Shown here one piece after another: positions 1 through 6,148 of a stretch of 8,734 bases of DNA. The position numbers were made by a program, and so were the translations under genes. A model generated the notes under the pieces. The model was given only the letters and a program-made list of their open reading frames with translations, was not told where the DNA came from and searched no databases. Positions within the stretch are counted from its first letter, which is position 1. Every line of letters begins with the position of its first letter. This DNA comes from Candidatus Omnitrophota bacterium (GTDB taxonomy: Bacteria; Omnitrophota; Gorgyraeia; Gygaellales; JAHJCI01): assembly GCA_016783355.1 (NCBI GenBank), contig JADHWR010000048.1, positions 1 through 8,734 of the forward strand. Direction: 5' to 3'.

Positions 1-89
1 CCAAGGAGTTTGTGCCCCCTCTGGGCAAGGATAAGCTGCCGGCGCAGTCTTAATAATTCCATTCTATTGGGATTAACGTTTAGTCTCAT
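1..89 (-). CDS. atpD: V/A-type ATPase subunit D, N-terminal part (runs off the window)
   Basis: Subunit D is the long coiled-coil axle of the V/A-ATPase rotor: it passes through the A3B3 head and, with F, joins it to the C-capped K ring. Only 29 codons are visible, starting at ATG 89-87. They begin MRLNVNPNRMELLRLRRQ and end in LAQRGHKLL. The N-V-N-P-x-R-M-E-L-L start and the L-A-Q-R-G-H-K-L-L segment are the family's N-terminal signature, so recognition is firm although the rest is outside the window. The start is set by this alignment; a weak purine-rich GGGA lies 8 nt upstream. D normally follows B directly, but here 1.5 kb holding an unrelated AAA gene lies between them. No terminator is visible in the 46 nt between that gene and D, so D is probably transcribed both from the operon and from the AAA gene's own promoter. 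Confidence 0.9.
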   Translation of the reverse strand, partial: MRLNVNPNRMELLRLRRQLILAQRGHKLL

Positions 90-135
90 TATGTCATTCC
101 CGTTCCGGTTTCCGTCCGTTTCATGTGGAGCCCTT

Positions 136-1533
136 TTATAAATTTAACCGCCCACCGCTAATATGAATCAGGAACCGCAGTAAAGGAATAATATGATTGT
201 TTCCTAATTCCCTTTTTTTGCTGTCCGAAGTTAATATTATGCCTTTTTTATAATACTGAATCTGTTTGATATCGCCAGGGCGAACCCGTTTTGTCCATTT
301 AACCTCAATAGGGTAAATCTTCTTATCTTGCACCAATGCTACATCTACTTCTCCCTTTGCCCCCTTTATATAATAAGTAGGTGCCCATCTCTTACAATGG
401 TCAACAACCACAGCCTCGACATAAGAGGCAGCAAATTCATTCTTTACCATAGACTTTCCGATATTAATAAAGGACATCTTGGACCCTAAATAATTCGTTA
501 CGGAATGATCGATAAAAGGATCCCTAAAATATATTTTACGGTTTTTTTTAGGTGCCCCTGTTAGTTTATGTTCGAGCAAAGCCTCCTGAATATGCAAAAC
601 ATGTGTAGACTCCAAGAGATGGCAATAATCAGCTACAGTTTTATGATGCTCGATAGAAAGCCGCTTTCCCAAGCTATTCCATGATACCTGAGTATTATAA
701 GTTTCTTTAATCCCTCTCAATATCTCAAAAAGGTAATTTTCACTTTTATTACATTTAAGGATATCTCCAATAATCCATTGTATATAAGTATTAACAACGC
801 CCTGGGATATGGTTTTATTTAACTCATAGTCCGTAATGGCCGGAAGATAACCCCCATGCAAAAGATACTCAAAAAAGTAAGTATTCAGCCTCTTATGCTT
901 TCGTTCGTAATCCGCAATCTCTTCTGTTAAGGGCGTTTTAATAACCCTATTACAAAATTGTCTCAGGCTTTTATCTTTAAGGCATACAAACTCTTTAAAC
1001 GACAATGGGAAAAAATTAAAGTCGACTTTCGCCGACATACCGCGCCTCCCTGCAAAACGCTTCATTGCGGTTTGGATTATACGGCTATCCGAACCTGTCA
1101 GAATAACTGACATACGTTCAAATGCCCCGCAATCAGCAAGATACTTAATAGACTTATCCCAGTCAGGAATATAATTAATTTCGTCAATACATAAATACTG
1201 AAAAGAACCCTTAGCATTGTGAAACTGTTCGATAATCCGCCTTAAAACATGATGCGTATCAATAAGTTCCCCGGAAAGAAAAAGAATATTCTCCGGATTA
1301 GCTTTTCGTTTTTCCAAAAGCCTTAGAATAAACTGCTTGAGAAATGTAGTCTTTCCCACTTGTCTTCCACCGGTTATTAGATAAATGCCCGGATTGTATA
1401 GTTTAAATTCCTCCAGAAGCGGAGAATGATAAATTAAAGGAAGGTCTTTAATCTTTTTAAGATGAGGGTCGTGCTGTCTGTATCTTGATAAAGATTCCTT
1501 AAACTGATTATGGATAACAAATTCTTCACTCAT
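136..1533 (-). CDS. AAA family ATPase with DUF4143 / PD-(D/E)XK-like C-terminal domain
   Basis: This predicted soluble protein of 465 aa belongs to the widespread AAA_14/DUF4143 ATPases, whose cellular role is not established. The N-terminal half is the ATPase: Walker A GGRQVGKTT at residues 55-63, Walker B ending LCIDE at 114-118, and a sensor-like VILTGSDSR at about 143-151. A helical middle region follows. The C-terminal domain has a restriction-endonuclease-like pattern: E373, D397 in GEVDVAL, and E410/K412 in PIEVKW. All expected positions are present, so nuclease activity is possible but unproven. The ATG at 1533 is preferred because AGGTG lies just upstream; a GTG two codons earlier (1539) is possible and has no ribosome binding site. 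The gene sits between atpB and atpD, looks more AT-rich than the flanking atp genes by eye, and has its own promoter and repeats. It looks acquired, not part of the ATPase. It appears full length. Confidence 0.88.
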   Translation of the reverse strand: MSEEFVIHNQFKESLSRYRQHDPHLKKIKDLPLIYHSPLLEEFKLYNPGIYLITGGRQVGKTTFLKQFILRLLEKRKANPENILFLSGELIDTHHVLRRIIEQFHNAKGSFQYLCIDEINYIPDWDKSIKYLADCGAFERMSVILTGSDSRIIQTAMKRFAGRRGMSAKVDFNFFPLSFKEFVCLKDKSLRQFCNRVIKTPLTEEIADYERKHKRLNTYFFEYLLHGGYLPAITDYELNKTISQGVVNTYIQWIIGDILKCNKSENYLFEILRGIKETYNTQVSWNSLGKRLSIEHHKTVADYCHLLESTHVLHIQEALLEHKLTGAPKKNRKIYFRDPFIDHSVTNYLGSKMSFINIGKSMVKNEFAASYVEAVVVDHCKRWAPTYYIKGAKGEVDVALVQDKKIYPIEVKWTKRVRPGDIKQIQYYKKGIILTSDSKKRELGNNHIIPLLRFLIHISGGRLNL

Positions 1534-1544
1534 ACTCACCTATA

Positions 1545-1572
1545 AATATAACATAATTTTAAGTTTAGTCAA
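1545..1572 (-). promoter_or_regulatory. Promoter-like sequence for the AAA/DUF4143 gene
   Basis: On the minus strand a -35-like TTGACT (1572-1567) and a -10-like TATATT (1550-1545) are separated by 16 nt. The expected start of transcription, about 7 nt past the -10, falls at or just before the start codon. The mRNA would then be leaderless or nearly so, with GTG 1539 or ATG 1533 at its very 5' end. The -35 lies inside the proximal copy of a direct repeat, so a protein bound there would block RNA polymerase. This is a sequence match only. Confidence 0.5.
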
Positions 1573-1609
1573 TGGATATTATCTAAATTTAGTCAATGCC
1601 GATTGACTA
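1560..1609. repeat. Operator-like direct and inverted repeats upstream of the AAA gene
   Basis: Two 15-bp direct repeats, TAAGTTTAGTCAATG (1560-1574) and TAAATTTAGTCAATG (1584-1598), differ at one base and start 24 bp apart. The distal copy also forms a palindrome with a third half-site: TAGTCAAT (1590-1597), spacer GCCG, ATTGACTA (1602-1609), a perfect 8-bp inverted repeat. All three copies lie between the end of atpB and the AAA gene, and one covers the -35. The layout fits a regulator-binding array, possibly for autoregulation or for a recombination/insertion site. There is no T-run, so it is unlikely to be an intrinsic terminator. Confidence 0.65.
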
Positions 1610-1611
1610 CA

Positions 1612-2982
1612 TCATACGCGATAGTACTTCTCAAGATACTCAGGTCGTATTCGCTTCAGCTCTTCTTTTGGTATCTGAGAAAGCAGTCTCCAGCCGATAT
1701 TAAGGGTTTCTTTAACAGAGCGCTCCTGAAATTCAGTCTGACTGACGAACTCACGCTCATAACTCTCGGAGAATTTAAGATAAAGACGGTCTAAATCTGT
1801 AAGTGCTGCCTCACCTAAAATTACTGTTAATTCCTTTACCTCTTTGCCGCGGCTATAGCAGGCAAAGAGCTGATTGAGAAAATCAGCGTGGTCTTCGCGC
1901 GTCTTATTGCGGCCAATCCCCTTATCCTTCAACCGGGAGAGACTGGGCAGAACATCAATCGGTGGGTATATCCCTTGGCGATGAAGCTGGCGGCTCAAAA
2001 TAATTTGACCCTCCGTGATATATCCTGTTAAGTCAGGTATGGGATGGGTTTTATCATCCTCAGGCATTGTTAAGACAGGCAAAAGCGTAATTGAGCCGGG
2101 TTTTTCCTTTATCCTTCCGGCGCGCTCATAGATTGTGGCCAGGTCTGTATAAAGATATCCGGGATATCCCCGCCGGCCAGGAATCTCCTTTTTCGCTGCA
2201 GAGATCTGTCTTAGGCTTTCGCAATAAAACGTCATATCGATAAGGATAACTAAAACATGCATACCCAGCTCAAAGGCAAGATATTCTGCAGTGGTTAAAG
2301 CCAGGCGGGGTGTTGAGATGCGCTCAATCGCCGGCTCATTGGCTAAATTTACAAAGAGAACAGCGCGCTCGATTGCTCCTGTGTTTCTAAAATCATTAAT
2401 GAAAAAGTTTGCCTCTTCAAAGGTAATGCCCATTGCCGCAAAGACAACGGCGAATTTTTCCTTTTGTCCCAAAACCTGGGCTTGGCGGCTAATCTGGGCC
2501 GCAAGCCGGCTGTGCGGAAGGCCTGAGCCAGAAAAAATAGGAAGCTTCTGGCCGCGCACCAAAGGATTCATCCCGTCAATCGCAGAGATTCCTGTCTGGA
2601 TAAAATCTGTGGGGTAATCGCGGCTCGAGGGATTAATCGGCTGACCATTAATGTCTAAGAATTTCTGGGCAATAATGCCTCCTGCGCCATCACGGGGCCG
2701 GCCTGCTCCGTCAAAGACCCGGCCGAGAATCTCTGGAGAGACCCCTAATTGCTGACTGCGGCCTAAGAATCTCACCTTGGCGCTGGCAACATCCAAGCCA
2801 ATTGTTCCTTCAAAGACCTGAACAAGTGCACGCTCAACAGAAACATCCAAAACCCTTCCCCGGCGAATCTCGTCAGAAGAAAACTGAATCTCTACAAGCT
2901 CGTTATACTTAACATCACTTACCTTCTCGACGATTACCAATGGTCCGGAGATCTGGGAAACAGTAAGATATTCTTTAAACAT
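1612..2982 (-). CDS. atpB: V/A-type ATPase subunit B (non-catalytic head subunit)
   Basis: B alternates with A in the A3B3 head and supplies the arginine finger to the catalytic site. The 456-aa protein has the N-terminal beta barrel (SQISGPLVIVE at 9-19), GRVFDGAGRPRDG at 87-99, the degenerate P-loop SGSGLPHSR at 151-159 in place of a Walker A (normal for B), PGRRGYPGYLYTDLA at 268-272 and flanks, and PSLSR ending at R340, the likely arginine finger, followed by the family's KTREDH. Length is typical. ATG 2982 is chosen because it overlaps the stop of atpA by 8 nt (ATGTTTAA), implying translational coupling, and because family homology starts there. An upstream in-frame TTG at 3012 would add ten residues of unrelated sequence. 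The usual DMTNYCEALRE reads DMTFYCESLRQ (239-249). The AAA gene follows instead of atpD. Confidence 0.97.
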   Translation of the reverse strand: MFKEYLTVSQISGPLVIVEKVSDVKYNELVEIQFSSDEIRRGRVLDVSVERALVQVFEGTIGLDVASAKVRFLGRSQQLGVSPEILGRVFDGAGRPRDGAGGIIAQKFLDINGQPINPSSRDYPTDFIQTGISAIDGMNPLVRGQKLPIFSGSGLPHSRLAAQISRQAQVLGQKEKFAVVFAAMGITFEEANFFINDFRNTGAIERAVLFVNLANEPAIERISTPRLALTTAEYLAFELGMHVLVILIDMTFYCESLRQISAAKKEIPGRRGYPGYLYTDLATIYERAGRIKEKPGSITLLPVLTMPEDDKTHPIPDLTGYITEGQIILSRQLHRQGIYPPIDVLPSLSRLKDKGIGRNKTREDHADFLNQLFACYSRGKEVKELTVILGEAALTDLDRLYLKFSESYEREFVSQTEFQERSVKETLNIGWRLLSQIPKEELKRIRPEYLEKYYRV

Positions 2983-4675
2983 TGTCTTCGGGGCTGTATT
3001 TTGCCTGCGCAATCTTTGTGCGCAAAGGACTGGCTAAAATCTCATTTAAGGGCTTGTTTTCTTCCAAGTCCCTTTTTGCCTTTTTATAAAAATCTAAAAT
3101 CAGCTTAAGCATCCTGTATTGCTTTCTCAAAGAAGTGTAGGTGTCAATCTCGTGGAATGCATTTTGATGGAGGAAATCCTCACGGATTGAACGGCTCACC
3201 TCAAGAATCAAACGGTCTGATTCAGAAAGAGATTCCAGGCCGACCAAACGGGCAATCTCTAAAAGCTGGGATTCCTCTCCTAATAGGCGCATTGCCTCTA
3301 CCCTCAGTTCAATAAACTCAGGCGAGACCTGCTTTTCTAAATATTCCTTGATATTCTCATGATAAAGTGAGTAGCTATTAAGCCAGTTTATCGCCGGAAA
3401 GTGCCGTGCATTTGCCAGCTTATCATCTAATCCCCAAAAAACCTTAGCCACACGCAGGGTATTCTGCACAACCGGATCAGACAAATCTCCTCCCGGAGGA
3501 GAAACTGCTCCCATAATTGTTAATGCAGCCTGACGATTGTCGCTGCCTAAACACACTGCCTTGCCTGCGCGCTCATAAAACTCAGCTAATCGTGTTGCTA
3601 AATAAGCAGGGTAGCCTTCCTCTCCCGGCATCTCCTCAAGCCGGCCAGACATCTCTCGCAATGCCTCAGCCCATCTTGAGGTTGAATCAGCCATCACTGC
3701 TACGGAATAACCCATATCGCGGAAGTATTCGGCAATCGTAATCCCCGTATAGATTGATGCCTCACGAGCAGCAACCGGCATATTTGAGGTATTGGCAATA
3801 ATTACTGTGCGCTCCATCAAAGGCTTGCCGCTGGCCGGGTCTTTTAATTGCGGGAAGCTTAAAAGTAAATCCGCAACCTCATTTCCTCTTTCACCACAAG
3901 CGATATAAACAACCACCTCTGCATCTGACCATTTGGCAAACTGGTGCTGACAGACTGTCTTGCCTGAACCAAAGGGCCCAGGAATACAAGCAGTCCCCCC
4001 CTTTGCCACGGGGAATAATGTATCAATTACTCTTTGGCCCGTAACCAACATCTCAGACACAGGAAGCTTTTCTTTAACTGGCCGCGGCTTTCTCACAGGC
4101 CAGCGCTGGCACATCTTGATTTCAAAGGTCTTGCCTTTATCATCATCCTTCAGGACTGCAACTGTATCCTCAATTCTAAAATCGCCCTCTTTGATTTCTG
4201 TAATCTCGCCTCCAAGCCCAGGAGGAACTAAGATTTTATGTTTAATCAAACTTGTCTCTTCAACCTCACCAAGGATATCACCCTCAACTACCTTTTGACC
4301 AACTGCCACAGAAGCTTTAAAATGCCACAACCGCTTCCGGTCCAAAGAAGGAATCTGTATTCCCCGCTTAATATAATCACCCTTTTGTTGACGAATTACT
4401 TCTAAAGGCCTTTGAATCCCATCATATACCGAAGAGATTATCCCCGGGCCTAACTCTACACTTAAAGGCTCTCCACTTAAATAAACCGGCTCGCCTGGAC
4501 CAATGCCTGAGGTTTCCTCGTAAACCTGAATAAAGGCAAGGTCTCTTTTTAATTCCACAATCTCGCCGATCAATCTTTGTTCGCTAACATAGACGACATC
4601 AAACATCCTTGCCCCGCGGCATCCTGAGGCAACAACCAATGGCCCACTGACGCGAATTACCTCTGCCTTTTTCAT
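2975..4675 (-). CDS. atpA: V/A-type ATPase subunit A (catalytic)
   Basis: A is the catalytic subunit that hydrolyses or makes ATP in the A3B3 head (EC 7.1.2.2, or 7.2.2.1 if Na+-coupled). The 566-aa protein shows the beta barrel (VIRVSGPLVVASG at 6-18), the non-homologous bulge domain characteristic of A at about 110-195 (VPPGLGGEITEI around 150-161), Walker A GPFGSGKT at 233-240 with K239 and T240, GERGNE at 261-266 with catalytic E262, the Walker B strand VAVMAD ending at D330, then STSRWAEALREMSGRLEEMPGEE. The C-terminal helical domain follows. Length is near normal (about 580-590) and no key residue is missing. The start ATG overlaps the atpF stop as ATGA, with AGGAG 10 nt upstream. Its stop overlaps the atpB start. 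It is the best-conserved gene here. Confidence 0.98.
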   Translation of the reverse strand: MKKAEVIRVSGPLVVASGCRGARMFDVVYVSEQRLIGEIVELKRDLAFIQVYEETSGIGPGEPVYLSGEPLSVELGPGIISSVYDGIQRPLEVIRQQKGDYIKRGIQIPSLDRKRLWHFKASVAVGQKVVEGDILGEVEETSLIKHKILVPPGLGGEITEIKEGDFRIEDTVAVLKDDDKGKTFEIKMCQRWPVRKPRPVKEKLPVSEMLVTGQRVIDTLFPVAKGGTACIPGPFGSGKTVCQHQFAKWSDAEVVVYIACGERGNEVADLLLSFPQLKDPASGKPLMERTVIIANTSNMPVAAREASIYTGITIAEYFRDMGYSVAVMADSTSRWAEALREMSGRLEEMPGEEGYPAYLATRLAEFYERAGKAVCLGSDNRQAALTIMGAVSPPGGDLSDPVVQNTLRVAKVFWGLDDKLANARHFPAINWLNSYSLYHENIKEYLEKQVSPEFIELRVEAMRLLGEESQLLEIARLVGLESLSESDRLILEVSRSIREDFLHQNAFHEIDTYTSLRKQYRMLKLILDFYKKAKRDLEENKPLNEILASPLRTKIAQAKYSPEDNV

Positions 4676-4992
4676 ATTGAAACAGCTCCTGTTGCCCGAA
4701 CCACAATCTCCTTTAACAATTGCTGATTTAGATTGAGCGCCTTTTGATAATCAGGCAAAATCACGACGCTCGGATACGGGCTTTTCTGTAATTCCGAAAT
4801 TCTCTTTTTAATCTTGCTTGCGTATCGCTCCAGAATAAAACAAATGCTAAAATTTTCCTTAACAATCTTATCTAACGCCCCCTCTATTGCCGAAGGACTA
4901 TCTTCTTCTGGACAAGAGATAAAAAATCCAGCAACAGAGAACCCCTCAATTAAATCCTTATCTCCAATAATAGCAATTTTATTCTCAGTCAT
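4672..4992 (-). CDS. atpF: V/A-type ATPase subunit F
   Basis: F is a small central-stalk subunit that binds D and stimulates ATPase activity (called NtpG in Enterococcus hirae). The 106-aa protein opens with KIAIIGDKDLIEGFSVAG (5-22), the family's first beta strand and GDxD turn, and has PYPSVVILPD in its second half, matching the SxxPxIIxIP region. Length is normal. Its stop overlaps the atpA start (ATGA). There is no recognisable Shine-Dalgarno: the 25 nt immediately before the ATG are a perfect palindrome that would fold in the mRNA. Initiation therefore probably depends on ribosomes finishing atpC 30 nt upstream. Assignment rests on the N-terminal motif, size and operon position. Confidence 0.9.
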   Translation of the reverse strand: MTENKIAIIGDKDLIEGFSVAGFFISCPEEDSPSAIEGALDKIVKENFSICFILERYASKIKKRISELQKSPYPSVVILPDYQKALNLNQQLLKEIVVRATGAVSI

Positions 4993-5017
4993 TTTTTGGA
5001 AGTCCGACTTCCAAAAA
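4993..5017. repeat. Perfect palindrome / RNA hairpin filling the C-F gap
   Basis: The 12-base arms TTTTTGGAAGTC and GACTTCCAAAAA are perfectly complementary around a single central base (5005). In the mRNA this gives an 11-bp stem with a three-base loop. It ends directly against the atpF ATG and starts 5 nt after the atpC stop, so it covers the whole ribosome-binding region of atpF. On the minus strand it has a U-run on its 5' side and an A-run on its 3' side, so it is not a forward terminator. It resembles the palindrome in the K-E gap, which also has a TCCGA centre. Confidence 0.85.
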
Positions 5018-5022
5018 TAGTC

Positions 5023-5682
5023 TCAAAAGAGCACCTCAAGCTGCTCCTCAGGAATTTTGTTAATCTTACCAAGAATTATCCAGCGCAGCAGATTTAGCTG
5101 ATTTAGCTTATGAAAATAATAGCTGATGACTGGTTCAGGCCCAAAGGTAATATATCTTGCCTGCTGAAGATAGCGCAAAAGAAACTGACTCTTTAATTTC
5201 TCTAAAAGCAAGTATGAATCTTTCTTTTCCGTATATTCATGCGCCTCTTTTTTCAAATCACTGTAGGCCAAAGGCAAAGATACCTCTTCTTTTTTTCTTA
5301 AGCCGGAGCTTAGTTTATATAATTCTAAAATATGCTGAAAAAACCTGAGCAAAAATTCATTATTCACCTTCTGCATGCTGAGCTTTGCCTCTTCAAACCC
5401 ACGAGAAATACCCTTAAGAGCAGAAGATAATTCTTCGTCATCCAAGAGGCCATTGATTTCCTGATTTAATTCGTCCTTCTCTTTCCTGAGAAAGCCCTCT
5501 AACTGAAGGGAATTCTCAATCTCCCTTAATTGCTCCTTGCCGCTAAACTCGAAAATTATTCTCTTTGCCTCTTCTAAGTCTGCTGCCTCTTGCGCCTCTT
5601 TAAAAATCTCCTCAGGTATAAGGCTTGTCTCCAAAGAGCGAACCCTAGCCACTGCATATGCATAATCGTTTCTGTTTCTCAT
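5023..5682 (-). CDS. atpC: V/A-type ATPase subunit C (d-like), short form
   Basis: C (AC39/subunit d family) is the funnel that couples the D-F axle to the membrane K ring. The 219-aa protein starts with AVARVRSLETSLI (10-22), the family's N-terminal YAxARIRALE-type motif, and ends with GPEPVISYYFHKL and LLRWIILGKI (181-207), the C-terminal EPxxxYxxxxExEIxxIRxIxxGK motif. It is mostly helical. Usual length is about 330-350 aa, so more than 100 internal residues are missing while both ends are kept. This looks like an internally reduced subunit and not a frameshift: the frame is continuous and no leftover coding sequence is seen. ATG 5682 lies 3 nt after the atpE stop in an A-rich stretch with no Shine-Dalgarno, so coupling with E is likely. 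Confidence 0.88.
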   Translation of the reverse strand: MRNRNDYAYAVARVRSLETSLIPEEIFKEAQEAADLEEAKRIIFEFSGKEQLREIENSLQLEGFLRKEKDELNQEINGLLDDEELSSALKGISRGFEEAKLSMQKVNNEFLLRFFQHILELYKLSSGLRKKEEVSLPLAYSDLKKEAHEYTEKKDSYLLLEKLKSQFLLRYLQQARYITFGPEPVISYYFHKLNQLNLLRWIILGKINKIPEEQLEVLF

Positions 5683-5685
5683 TTT

Positions 5686-6093
5686 TTAACTAAAAAGAAT
5701 CTTGGCGATGTCAGCTTCTAACTTCATACGCATATCGATTAAGATGCTCTCTGCTGATAACTCTTCTTCAATTTCCTTTTGGGGCAGAACAATCCTCTTT
5801 TTTGACTTTAGTTTCTCTTTGACATGCCTATCCTGAAAAACCCGATCTAAGTTCCTGCGCTGAGAAGCCAAAATCACCTTTTTTGACTCTAAGCGGCCTA
5901 AGGTAAGGATTCGGGACGCATCCTGATTTGCTTTTTTCTCTCTTTGCCTGACAACTTCCTTAGTCAGGTTCTGGGCTTTTCTTTCTGCCTCAGCCTTTAT
6001 ACCTTGTGCCTGCTCTCTTGCTTGCCCAAGAATAATGCCTGCTTCCTCCTCAGCATCACCAATAATCCTCTTAATAATATCCTCTAATGCCAT
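5686..6093 (-). CDS. atpE: V/A-type ATPase subunit E (peripheral stalk), short form
   Basis: E forms the peripheral stalk with the G/H subunit, joining the head to subunit I. The 135-aa protein has a long charged N-terminal helix (about 1-90; EEEAGIILGQAREQAQGIKA is typical of the stalk helix, followed by RLESKKVILASQRRNLDRVF) and ends with MRMKLEADIAKILF (121-134), matching the family's RxRxxLEExxPxIAxxLF end. E is normally about 185-200 aa with a globular C-terminal domain. Here only about 45 residues follow the helix, so most of that domain is gone while the terminal helix is kept. The start ATG is preceded by AGGTGATC with 7-nt spacing. The first 11 bases of the gene are also found directly after the K stop, where the ancestral start may have been. 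Confidence 0.87.
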   Translation of the reverse strand: MALEDIIKRIIGDAEEEAGIILGQAREQAQGIKAEAERKAQNLTKEVVRQREKKANQDASRILTLGRLESKKVILASQRRNLDRVFQDRHVKEKLKSKKRIVLPQKEIEEELSAESILIDMRMKLEADIAKILFS

Positions 6094-6148
6094 AACGTCT
6101 GATCACCTTTGTCCCACCTCGGAGGTGGGACAGGTTTTCTAATGCCAT
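6083..6148. repeat. Duplicated atpE start (11-bp direct repeat) flanking a palindrome
   Basis: TCTAATGCCAT occurs at 6083-6093 (the atpE start codons read on the minus strand) and again at 6138-6148, touching the K stop codon; the copies are 55 bp apart. Between them lies a perfect palindrome with 11-base arms TGTCCCACCTC (6110-6120) and GAGGTGGGACA (6122-6132) around one central base. The distal copy has an ATG overlapping the K stop (TAATG), but its reading frame differs from atpE because 55 is not a multiple of three; it stops after 25 codons (M-A-L-E-N-L-S and on). This fits insertion of a short hairpin element with target duplication, or a local duplication. Confidence 0.8.
6101..6108 (-). 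promoter_or_regulatory. Strong ribosome binding site of atpE inside the inserted segment
   Basis: On the minus strand AGGTGATC is an eight-base match to the extended Shine-Dalgarno complement of the 16S rRNA 3' end, 7 nt before the atpE ATG. It lies between the K-E palindrome and the ATG, inside the 44 nt that separate the two copies of the duplicated atpE start. If that segment is an insertion, it brought its own ribosome binding site. Confidence 0.75.

Noticed and set aside
98..123. Degenerate tandem repeat of CCGTTYC-like units in the gap before atpD
   Set aside because: Units are short and irregular, and too few to distinguish from chance in a purine-rich leader; no element ends were found that match the other side of the AAA gene.
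136..1533. AAA gene as part of a toxin-antitoxin, CRISPR or restriction system
   Set aside because: No partner gene, methylase, repeat array or small toxin/antitoxin frame is present; the PD-(D/E)XK-like motif alone does not support such a system.
1590..1609. Intrinsic terminator after atpB
   Set aside because: The 8-bp inverted repeat is AT-rich and not followed by a T-run on the minus strand; it reads better as part of the repeat array before the AAA gene.
1612..2982. Loss of the P-loop in subunit B as a damaged gene
   Set aside because: A degenerate P-loop (SGSGLPHS) is normal for the non-catalytic B subunit.
2983..3012. TTG start for subunit B ten codons earlier
   Set aside because: The added residues have no family match, and ATG 2982 gives the expected 8-nt overlap with the atpA stop.
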